In this document: one piece after another, positions 20,405-29,585 of the stretch | Layout: every line of letters starts with the position of its first letter | Position numbering within the stretch: the first letter of the stretch is position 1 | NCBI GenBank assembly: GCA_951394045.1 | Contig: OX595986.1 | Span: forward strand, 4,679,534 to 4,743,533 | From: Nitzschia sp. DOCU1 | Taxonomy: Eukaryota > Bacillariophyta > Bacillariophyceae > Bacillariales > Bacillariaceae | Direction: 5' to 3' | Length of the DNA stretch: 64,000 nt | The notes under the pieces: model-generated | Told to the model about the DNA's origin: nothing | The model's input: the letters and a program-made list of their open reading frames with translations, nothing else | Database searches by the model: none | Translations under genes and position numbers: made by a program

Positions 20405-21322
20405 TTACTTTGTCGCTTGGAACACTCGGGCCGAACGGCGGCGCCCTCCAATCACAGTGGAGCCCAAAGCTTTCTTGGCTCGCTGCAATTCTGCGACCAA
20501 TCGTTGTTCTTCGGTACGTGCTTCGGCCAACGCAGCAAGTCGAGGAGATCGTCGCGGTGATGGCTGAGCAACAAACATAGTATCTTGAGCCAAATCAGGA
20601 ATAGTGCTTGGTGTGGGAAGGATTTGTTCCATTTCCTCTTCATCGTGGAAATCCAAAACTACCACGATTTGGTGGGTTCCGTCGTCGTCGTCATTTTCGT
20701 CTTCATCGATGGATTCACCGTAGAGAATGCTTCCATCCAATTCCGAGTGGATGGAGTAGCATAGTGAATCATCGTCGTTGTTTTCATTTTCAATAGACAC
20801 AGACACATCTTCGCTGACCTCGACAATTTCATGCAAAACGAGAGCTTGCTTTCTCAATCGCTCGTAACGCATGATTTCGTCGTAGACTGACGTCCCACTG
20901 TAGGAATCGTCCTCGTCATCCTCATCGCCCATAGCAATCAAATGATCGTAGAACGTCTCTTGGTACTTTTCCATTTCTTGTCGCCATTCGGGAATTGCAT
21001 GGAATAGATCATCAATCTCGTCCGGGACCCCGACACAAGCAACAATCAATCCGCACCCGATAACGACCACGGAGACGCCCAAAGATGAACGAGCAAAGAA
21101 GCCAGTAACAAGAAGACAAGCAACAAACTCGCTCATCAATACCAATACCTTCCAAAGGAAGGCAAATCCCACGGCGATTCCACGGCAGATGCACTTGACG
21201 ACAGAGAGAGCCTTTGCCGCCCATTGCAAGGGCACAGACGGGAACAGCATGACGCCCAAGCCAGCAAGAATGAAAGCCGTCTCGTAGATCAAGAACAAAA
21301 GGATGATATGGATGTCAATCAT
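20405..21322 (-). CDS. Membrane protein with acidic tail, unit 3
   Basis: 305 residues from the ATG at 21322; an extra in-frame ATG lies at 21478. It is very close to the unit 2 protein. Single changes include His for Asp in CYSIHSELDG, Val for Ile in SVVVIGC (here unit 1 and unit 3 agree against unit 2) and Asp for His in NENNDDDS (again agreeing with unit 1). The pattern of shared changes is mosaic. Family and function unknown. Confidence 0.65.
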   Translation of the reverse strand: MIDIHIILLFLIYETAFILAGLGVMLFPSVPLQWAAKALSVVKCICRGIAVGFAFLWKVLVLMSEFVACLLVTGFFARSSLGVSVVVIGCGLIVACVGVPDEIDDLFHAIPEWRQEMEKYQETFYDHLIAMGDEDDEDDSYSGTSVYDEIMRYERLRKQALVLHEIVEVSEDVSVSIENENNDDDSLCYSIHSELDGSILYGESIDEDENDDDDGTHQIVVVLDFHDEEEMEQILPTPSTIPDLAQDTMFVAQPSPRRSPRLAALAEARTEEQRLVAELQRAKKALGSTVIGGRRRSARVFQATK

Positions 21323-21809
21323 TGTAGAACAATAGTTGAATAGCTTTGATATAACTTTTACAAAACAGTCTCGTTGAGAAGTTGTGTGTGATGGCAGCAA
21401 TCGATTTTCCCAAGTTTGGTGAAATCGTTTTCTGGTTCTACCACGCTCGTATGGAAAGGCCGGCTCGCAACAGTACATTTATCTACGAGGAAAATCTACG
21501 CAAGAACTGTCGGAGTCGTTAGCGGTCAGCTCAGTCGACACGGTCACGGTCGGTTTCTTGATTTGATTGGATGGATGGTCGCCGATCCGTCGACTCTATG
21601 GACTTCATTGCCAAAGAATGATAATCATGCGATATCCATCGTTCCGAGATCCATTACAAGATCCTCTATTTCACAATAGCAACCCATGTCAATTCTCCCG
21701 AATGGCACGGTCTTGGATATCATTTGATGTATCGAGGTCAAAATCTGTGAAATGCGTGTGATGGAGTAGGCAAATCATCGAACGAGCCACGACAGCAGCA
21801 GCAGCAGCT
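21323..21809. promoter_or_regulatory. Divergent promoter interval, unit 3
   Basis: Practically the same sequence as 13367-13853. Assigned by position between two divergent starts; no motif recognised. Confidence 0.35.
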
Positions 21810-23059
21810 ATGGCGAGAACCGACGCCGCTGTGATAGACGAACTGTTGGAACTGGGCGTGACGATTGAAGAGCCAAAAACTTCCAAAGAAGAATCCTTTG
21901 CTCGTGCCTTGGAAGCATTTGCCCACTTTGTGCTAGTGGAACAGCCCGACAAAACATTGGCCTTGTTGGAGCAACAGATCGACTCTTCGTCGTCATTGGT
22001 GGGAGAGTTGTCTGGAGGTAACTCGGCACATTCCATTTATCGACTGTCCATTCCACAACACGATGAAGCATACCACGCAACAGCCACCACCAACAGCAAC
22101 AAGGGAGCTGCCGAACTGTTACTTGCAGCGTTTGCAGAAAAGTATCCCAATAGTTCCCTGACCGTCCACAAGTTGCAACAGTACATGCTTAACATGTGTA
22201 ACAGGCGGAGCAGACGGCGGCAGGAATGTTCGAACGATCTTATTGACGATCGAAGCTACAGTCGGCTGGGCAATCTCATGTTTATTCTGTCGCTAGGGCC
22301 AGTACATGGACAAGTACGACACATTGACCACATGAATCCAAATTTACAGATCTGCTTGTACATGTCACCGCGTTGCCCCAGCACCATTGTGTACGCCATG
22401 AACAACCCAGTCATTGCCTCGTCTCTGGATTTACGGAATCATTGGGAGTCACTGTTCCTCCCAAGAATCGTGGCGGAAATATTAAAGACCATGGGCGATG
22501 CACCCTTGTCCACCAAAGCCTATGCCAAGTACTTTGGCTGGGTTTCCCTGAATGATCAGCTGCGGAACTTTGGAAGGCTCTATCAATCCGTTTCTCATGC
22601 GTTGCAAAACTCAAGGAGTGTGCTCCAGGAACGACATTGATTGCTGATGGAACCAATCATGTTCATGCTGGGCCTCCCGCAGAACGACCACGCATGTTTG
22701 CGTTTGCGATTGACATTCCAGACGATGACGATAATGGCAGTGGTATTAGTGCTGGTGGGAAACAGTATTTACACAACAATCAAGATTTTACTCAAGACGA
22801 TGTCGAAAATAATAATGGCGAAGTCCAGTACAGTCCTGTGTTGTTACACATTGATCTATGCTGTATCCTTTTTGGGATACTAACATTTGAAGTCGAAGAT
22901 GACGACGACGAACAGTTATCTGTTCCACAAGCTAAGCGTTTTCTTGTCGAACAGCTTTTGCCGTTGCTACAAGAGTACCCCAACCAAACCTATTCCGTGC
23001 ACTTTGGAGACAATTGGGCTTCATTGCGCGATTGGCTGGAAGAACTTGTCTTGGCATGA
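21810..23059 (+). pseudogene. 2-oxoglutarate-oxygenase-like gene, least damaged copy (unit 3)
   Basis: Only one interruption remains here. 276 codons (21810-22640, HID at residues 171-173) are followed by a frame change near 22605 that is common to all three units. The second part is a single open frame that continues through DGTNHVHAGPPAERPR, an acidic linker and EVQYSPVLLHIDLCC to LEELVLA, ending at 23059. TTTACACAAC keeps the frame that units 1 and 2 have lost. No GT-AG intron of normal size fits the frame change: the nearest candidates would be under 45 bp. Either the gene was dead before amplification, or the two parts are separate proteins, or the shift is overcome in translation. The HxD…H…R pattern suggests a double-stranded β-helix oxygenase; this is inference. 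Confidence 0.55.
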
Positions 23060-24538
23060 GCAGAATGCAAGAACGATGGTTCGACATCGTTGACATTATC
23101 ATCCCTACACTTGTTGTGAAAGTGATTATCCTTTGCAAGAATGTTTCAAACACACTTTCAGAGGATGATTACTTTTACAGTAATGACTGTCCGAGAGTTG
23201 ACGCTTTCTAACCCTAACCGCTTGAAAGCGTGACGGAGCGCTGGATGCTGCAAAATGCCCACATTGGCATTAGTCACTCACATCCTCTCATTTTCGTCAT
23301 TCATAGCGTTGCTGTGCATTGCATTCATTATCGTCACACTTTGTGTGATAGTGATCTTCCTTTGCAAGAGAGTTTCTTTCAAAGGACGATTACTTTCACA
23401 AGAAGTGTAACGATCTCACCGCGAATGTTCCTTTAACGTCGAACGTTGTCCGGGCGAAGAGATTTACATTCGTTACCAAACCTTTTTGTCGGAGGAAGCA
23501 AGAACTGAAGGATGCAATGATGACGAGACACTTACAAACGATCGATATCGGTGATATGATGATCTTTGCTTGATTCCAAAACATGGAATCTCGCACCTAT
23601 TGGCTTTATCGGCCGTACGAACATAACAACTTACTGAGCGCCACCGCTACGTCAAAGCCTCTTCGATTTGGATGGGGTGGGGCCACAGCTGTTCTACCCT
23701 TTGATGGCGTTCTCTACCCACCTACCGGAGGGAGATCCGCCTATTAGTACTAGAAACAACAATCCAGCCATCTCACTTGATGGCGTACTGCCGATTCCAA
23801 TCCTTTCCCGCCCATATGAAAAGCACAACGATTCTTGACTCTATGCGACGATCGCAGGCGGAGGACGTTTTGTTAATACCGGAAGCACAAACCGGCCCAG
23901 TGCTGTACGGCTCTCTTTGTGCGGGGAGAATTAATTGCAATGGGTCGAGTTCATGCAGTTGGAATGTTGCTCTTGTGTTGCTTTTGTGTTCTGATATAGA
24001 ACGAGATTAAAAGCCTGCGAAATGGGGAAGGAACAACAAGGCAATGATTAGTACCGATGGAGAGAATCTTTGATCAAACGACGCTGTTGCGTGCTACTAC
24101 TAGACACATCAGCCAAACTTACCACAAGCCGACACCCAAACCAATCCACCCAAAATAGGACCCACGGAATCTTTATTGTTGACTTGTATTTGTTTTACGA
24201 TAGTAAATAGTTCTCCAATGCTAGCTAGCTAGAGGCCTTAACTTTGTCATTTGGAACACTCAGGCTGGACCGACGACTACTATTACTACTACGGCATCCT
24301 CCAACGAATAATTCGAATAGTATTCCAACCTAACTGTTGAATGACCGTTATCGAACGGGCCTGCTCGTACACAGGAAGAGTCGCGAAGAGAAATGAGTGA
24401 CGATGATGAGATGAGAGCGAGGTCATTCCCCATTACTTTTGTGTCATAGAGGGAGACTTTTGCCTGTTTTATAACATTGTTTGTATCCTACGCACACAAG
24501 ACGCGATACTATCGATTGATTGTGGCAAATCAATAAGA
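23060..24538. other. Non-coding repeat-rich spacer, unit 3
   Basis: The third copy of the spacer: paired direct repeats, telomere-like hairpin (from 23202), R1b (about 23598-23801), R2b (about 24202-24306) and the presumed GT92 promoter. A few single-base differences exist, for example CACACTTTCAG for CACTCTTTCAG near 23152. No gene is seen. Confidence 0.6.
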
Positions 24539-27267
24539 ATGGCGTTGCGCATGGTGCGACGATTGTCGCCGCCACCGCGAAGACGACTCTTGCGTTCGTG
24601 CATGACCTTTCCCGTCTTGATGGGCGCCCTGATTCTGGTGTGGTTTGTGTATTTATTCAATGTCCTTTCCATGGCAGTGAGAGTTCACAAATTGGATCCT
24701 GTCGATGTACGAAATGAAACGATTCATTCGGCTGGTCGAGATCTAGCGAATTTACGTCAAGTGGCGGCTGCTGCAGCCAGTAGCCGCAATGGCGGCGTTG
24801 CAGTATCGGCACCTAAACAGGAAGAACCCAAAGAGAAAGCCACGAATTCATCTTTCTCATTACCCAACAATCTGGGCGGTTTGCCACTGGATTATCAGGA
24901 GATTATTCTGGAACAACAACGAGCGGCAGCCGACGCGGCAGTAGTTATCAAGCCGAAACCTCGAAGGCCAGGTTGGCAGTCCAACCCGTTCGGTCACATG
25001 GTCGAGCCAGAAGACTTTTTGGGGGTATCTCAAAAACGCCCCGCCAATGTTTCTTTGAGTAGACCACCCCCGCCTCCCCATCAAATCTTGAAGGCCTACC
25101 TGGAACCGATTGACAAATCCACCTGGAACCTACAGCCGTTGCCTGTCCGACAAGTGACAGCCAATGATTTGACTCTAGTCGAGTATCCAAAACTCAATTT
25201 GTGCCATCGTTTGCCGGAACAGTGGCCCGTGGATGACTATCCCGATGAAGATCCCTTTTTGCCTTGGATTCATGATGTCTTTCCCACTCATGACGGTAAA
25301 TTCCTTCAGTTTGTCGCGCAAAACAAACGACGGTGCCACACCGGAACCACGCCTGACGAAGAAGCTATTTTGGAGCAAATGGCGCCACAAGTAGCACTCT
25401 TTCAGCATGTACCGATCCAAAAACTGGCCAATCTTTCCACCCCGGAAAGTCCTAGGTATCGATTGACGTCACATGAACAAGCAGATCCAGAAAGTGTGTC
25501 GACGCGGTTCATTTGTCGTTTCAAGCCTTCCGGCGAAATCACCTTTTCCGAATTTAACAATGACTATGAGTGGGTTGGCTTTCGAAAGAAATTGAGGAGA
25601 ATGTTTAGTCCGGATGGACGTGACAACAAGCAAATTCATTCTTCGCAACTCCTCTTCAAATGCCCCATTCCGGAATCCTTGGTGGATACCGTCCGTCGAG
25701 GGGATTCAGTAGTCAATGATTGGGCTACGCTCTTTGTAGATTTGATTCCGATTCGAACACCGCCACGCTATGGACCACCAGAAGAATTCTTGTCGCCCTA
25801 CTATGTCGACAAAGCATTGAAAGCGTCGCACCGCTCCATTGGAACCTTTAATCCAATCGAAGCATGGGGTCATGAACACATTTTGCCTGCCTTGGAGGAT
25901 TCCGGCCGGTGGGAGAATATTCCCATTTGCCAACCCAGTCTCATGACGTACGAACCAGAAGTTTTGGACTTTGGCGAGGACTCTGTGGCGGCTGATGGTG
26001 AAGTTCCCAAACATCACCATTTGGTATCCTGTTTGTGGACGAGCACAGGATATACGACTCGTGGCAATCGGTATGCTATCAATGATGGACAGCGTCGTTT
26101 GGTGGAATGGATCACCTTCAACAAAATTTTGGGATTCGATCATTTCTACATTTACGACAATTCGGGGGCCTTATCCGACGCTTTGTCATTGCAACCCGTG
26201 GCAGATCTGTTTCCTGGAGATGTCACCGTGATTAACTGGCCGTCTCGAGTTTGCAACAATAATCCGAACAATGTGGATAGCGTGGGAGAACGATCGTCGC
26301 AGTATGCTGCCGAATCTTCCTGTCGATTGCGATTTGGGCCGCATGTGAATTGGATAGGGCAATTCGACATTGACGAGTACCTTGTGCCGAGTGAGTTTAG
26401 AAATAGTGGGATGCTGGGATGCGTAGGGCAGTTTTTGCTTCTGACACGTTTGCGTTGTTGTTCTTGTTCTAGTGGGAGAATACACGAGCGTGCTGCCGCT
26501 ACTGGAAAAATTGGATCAGGAAAATACAAAAATCATTTCGTTTGCATCTTGGCGAGCCTGGCCTCGTATGACGCACATCAATCCGATTGTACCCATTCGC
26601 GACAAGGACCTTTGTGGCCGAAGCGAGCCCTGCTTTGAACTTTCGATTCGACCCAACAATACCTATTTGGAAGGCTACAATTGCGATCGTCAAAAGCCCG
26701 GGGAAAAGACCAAGGTAATGCCCGCTGAAATGTCTTGAATGGAATAATGTGTCAGGAACTAGTATCGCCGTTCCTTGTTATTAACTATCTTTCGATACTC
26801 TATTTAAAACCAATATCTTCCAACAGGTAATGCCGGCAGAAAAGCAAATTTACAGAGCGGAGTACGTAACGCAGCACTTTATTCATTATTCGACGGTGAC
26901 ACAAACGACGAATTTGAAAGCGGATGAATATGATCGAAAATTTGGTCACAAGCGTCTTTTCCCGGACCCGCTGTCGCGCTTCACAGACGAAGTGAACGAA
27001 GCCCTCATGTTGCACAGCAAAGCTGTCGCTCGGCAAGATACGGCTGGATGGGAAAAGAACTGTCATTCCATGTACTCTGGGCTAGGTTTTGACCAATGTA
27101 GACTAGGAATCCCATGGCCCGAGGGCGATGAGGGTAAAGAGTACAACGGCAAAGAATACAATGCCGAGGGGTGGCTTTACAACTGTTACGTGAATCGGCG
27201 GATTGACAACTTTTGGGGCCCACAGCTTCGAGCCAAGTTGAAGGAGAAAGGGTTACAAGGAAACTAA
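24539..27267 (+). CDS. GT92 (DUF23) family glycosyltransferase, complete copy
   Basis: Three exons: 24539-26390, 26473-26714 and 26827-27267, giving 844 residues. The introns are GT-AG, of 82 and 112 bp. The first splice makes VPMGEYTS, matching VPMGNNTS in the paralogue at 29586. N-terminus: a basic stretch, then a signal-anchor at about residues 20-42 (PVLMGALILVWFVYLFNVL), so a Golgi type II membrane protein is expected. The catalytic GT92 region is near residues 390-700: RRLVEWITFNKILGFDHFY, INWP, SSCRLRFGPHVNWI, the metal-binding DID at 610-612 and SWRAWP. Known: GT92 includes animal β-1,4-galactosyltransferases and related plant galactan synthases. Acceptor and donor here are unknown. 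The 5' part is shared with the array and the 3' part is unique. The second intron carries a copy of the following exon start (see findings). Confidence 0.85.
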
Positions 27268-27526
27268 TGTAGAACTACGTTAAAAGATCGTACTTTGTAT
27301 CTACGTTGGTTGGCGCACCTATTGGAAACGCTTTCAAAAGTTAGGGAATGCAACTGTTTTGCATGGACTTAATACCTCATCAGAATGGATATACTGAAGA
27401 AAGTTACCTACTTTTTGAGACCTACAGTTCGTCGTCACAGCTAGCTAGCTAGCACCACAAGGACAAAGGCCACTGCATAAAAACTGCAATACAATTTGAT
27501 TTTACTAAACAACTCCTGTGCAATGA

Positions 27527-28957
27527 TCAAATGTCCTCTTCATCGTCGTTAATAGCGACCGTCTCCACGCACTGAAAGTACACTAAAATAGGGTCAAACG
27601 TCTTGGGCACCAGCTCAAATAGTTGTAAGGTTGAAGTCGTTTTCAGATCCCCCAGAGCGAATGTATGATACGAAGTATCATTTTCTTCGTTCCATACAAC
27701 ACACTGCAACTCGAATTCTCCACTCTCGATTCGGTCCTTCAAATCCGGGAATGATTTCAGCCCCGCCTCCTCGACAGCAGGCGCGTTCAAAATGGCTTCC
27801 TCCAAACTCAAGCCAGCAGACTTTTCTAGCACTATATCCAGAACCTTGTCCGTTGTCTTGTTCACGAGCCTGAGCTTGGGAGGGAAGCTCTGCAATGTCC
27901 CTTGCAAGTCCGGTGGGAATCGCCCAGTTGCTGGAACTTGGCCTCCAAAATTCACGGAATCGATTGTGGCCGGATTGAGCTTTGGCGGTAAATCGGCCAA
28001 GGTGGGCCAGGAGCTGGATTCGCTATCATGGATTTTCCAGACCTCGAAGCACCACTTGTCATCAATTTTGTTCTTCTTCCAGTACTCAAACAAGTATAAG
28101 TACTGCTCCATTGTCAAAGCATGAAATAGTTCACAGTCCTCGTTGAAGAACGACCTCTTTACAAATTCCTGCACTCGCAAGTTTGCGGCTTGAGTCTCGC
28201 CCTCGATAAATGTCCTTTCATAATTCGATCTAGAAGTCATGGCAGTCGTAACAGTTTCGTCGTCCCCGACCCCCACCTTGGGGCCTCGTTTCTTCTTTTT
28301 CTTCGTCCCACGAAGCTTTGGCGCTTCATCGGGGTTTTCCGACGTTACTCGCCACGTTGTATGGTTGATTCCAGCTGCTTCATCCTGAAGTTGGATCTGT
28401 TCCATGTTGATTTTGATATCAAAGTATAGCATTGCGATCTTTTTAATGAGACCCACGACCAAGGGGACCAAAAGGCTCCCGCGATGAGAGAAATAGTGGA
28501 CCAAAATGGCAGCGTTCCCTGTTCCACTGCTGCCCCCACTACCCGCACTGCTACGGCTTTTCATTTCGGGGTCTTCGTCATCCTCGCTCCAGAACACCGG
28601 GGCAACGAAACCTTTTGGATAACTTGCCTGGAGGTGATCGTGCAAGGAATTCAAGTTTGACAGCCAGTCTCTCAAGTTGGATCCGAGACATTCTAGCACG
28701 TTTGCATAACCATTATCTTTGACATAATCGACGAAGTAGTCGCCAAAGGCATGCAGTACTTCATCGACCGTGATGCCCAGAACCTCCGAGGCTGCCACTA
28801 CCAATTGCACGGTATCGCCATCGGGATAATACTTGTATCTTAAAAAGCCGCCATCTTCCACTTTACAACCGGCCTTTTCCTTGATCTTGTGCCACGTTTC
28901 TTCTCCAAACTTGGATACCACGAGGCATTCTGTACAATCGTTGATCCATCCAAACAT
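27527..28957 (-). CDS. H-NOX (haem NO/O2-binding) domain protein, stand-alone
   Basis: 476 residues from the ATG at 28957. The start matches the family's MYGF-type beginning (MFGWIND); an upstream ATG at 29140 would add 61 unrelated residues. Residues 1-190 follow the H-NOX/HNOB fold: GEETWHKI, the LVVAASEVLG helix, FGDYFVDYV and LSNLNSLHDHL. The proximal haem ligand is predicted as His106, and the haem-propionate motif YxSxR as Y155-S157-R159 (HYFSHRG). A Gly/Ser-rich loop (about 133-148) is inserted before that motif. Known: H-NOX binds NO or O2 through haem, and in soluble guanylate cyclase it drives a C-terminal cyclase. Here no PAS, coiled-coil or cyclase domain follows. Residues of about 220-476 are a charged linker (KKKKKRG) and a domain I do not recognise. 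Inference: a gas or redox sensor with an uncharacterised output. Confidence 0.85.
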   Translation of the reverse strand: MFGWINDCTECLVVSKFGEETWHKIKEKAGCKVEDGGFLRYKYYPDGDTVQLVVAASEVLGITVDEVLHAFGDYFVDYVKDNGYANVLECLGSNLRDWLSNLNSLHDHLQASYPKGFVAPVFWSEDDEDPEMKSRSSAGSGGSSGTGNAAILVHYFSHRGSLLVPLVVGLIKKIAMLYFDIKINMEQIQLQDEAAGINHTTWRVTSENPDEAPKLRGTKKKKKRGPKVGVGDDETVTTAMTSRSNYERTFIEGETQAANLRVQEFVKRSFFNEDCELFHALTMEQYLYLFEYWKKNKIDDKWCFEVWKIHDSESSSWPTLADLPPKLNPATIDSVNFGGQVPATGRFPPDLQGTLQSFPPKLRLVNKTTDKVLDIVLEKSAGLSLEEAILNAPAVEEAGLKSFPDLKDRIESGEFELQCVVWNEENDTSYHTFALGDLKTTSTLQLFELVPKTFDPILVYFQCVETVAINDDEEDI

Positions 28958-29585
28958 CTTGAAGCTTTGACTATTTGGCAACAAGGGGAGTTTCGGGAGG
29001 AGGCATAATGTACAATGTATGGGGCGAGAGACGGCGAAATGCAGGACCCAAAAGACGATGAAGGGTAAATGATGTTTTCGCCCGCCCCAGAGGCTTTCGC
29101 CGTCGGAATCTGGTCGGGGAAGCATCGTCGTGCATGCCATCGGAACCTCCCGTCGGGCGGACGGACTCGATGCTGACGCACGAGTCTACAGTACCTGGAA
29201 ATGTATTGCCCTTCCAATTCGTGGAAATTTTCTGCTATTGCCCATCCATTCTTGGTACCTTTTTGCTCAGCTTTTTCGGGGATTTAAAAAGCATGGGCTA
29301 TAATCGTGTCACAAATCCGGCGGAATTGGAATACCGTTCAGAAGGGACGAATGGTTCCCAAATGTCGCGCGCTCAAATACAGAAACCCTTCGCGCTACCG
29401 GAAGTTTGTTCGGGACTTAAGGAATCAGTGACTCAACCTATCCACACTCCCTCATTGTTTTTGAATGACGATGATGAATGACGATGACCCCTTCTTGGTG
29501 GATGAGGATGACCATGGTATTCCAAGCCAGTCCAAAGCCGCCATATGAGAGACCCGAATAGCAATCGTGTCCAAGATCATTCGAG
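28958..29585. promoter_or_regulatory. Divergent interval between H-NOX and GT92 copy 4
   Basis: About 630 bp between two divergent starts. Part of it (28958-29140) is open in frame with the H-NOX gene but does not look like protein. It likely holds both promoters, and no clear motif is seen. TGACGATGATGAATGACGATGA near 29464-29487 is a short tandem repeat. Confidence 0.35.

Larger units (their letters stand above)
18474..26424 (+). repeat. Tandem unit 3 of 3 (about 7.95 kb)
   Basis: The third copy has the same gene order. Its right edge is where similarity to units 1 and 2 ends (after GGGATGCTGGGATGCGT). The original chromosome sequence then continues, completing intron 1 and the 3' exons of the GT92 gene. 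This copy therefore shows the pre-amplification structure of the GT92 gene. Confidence 0.95.
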
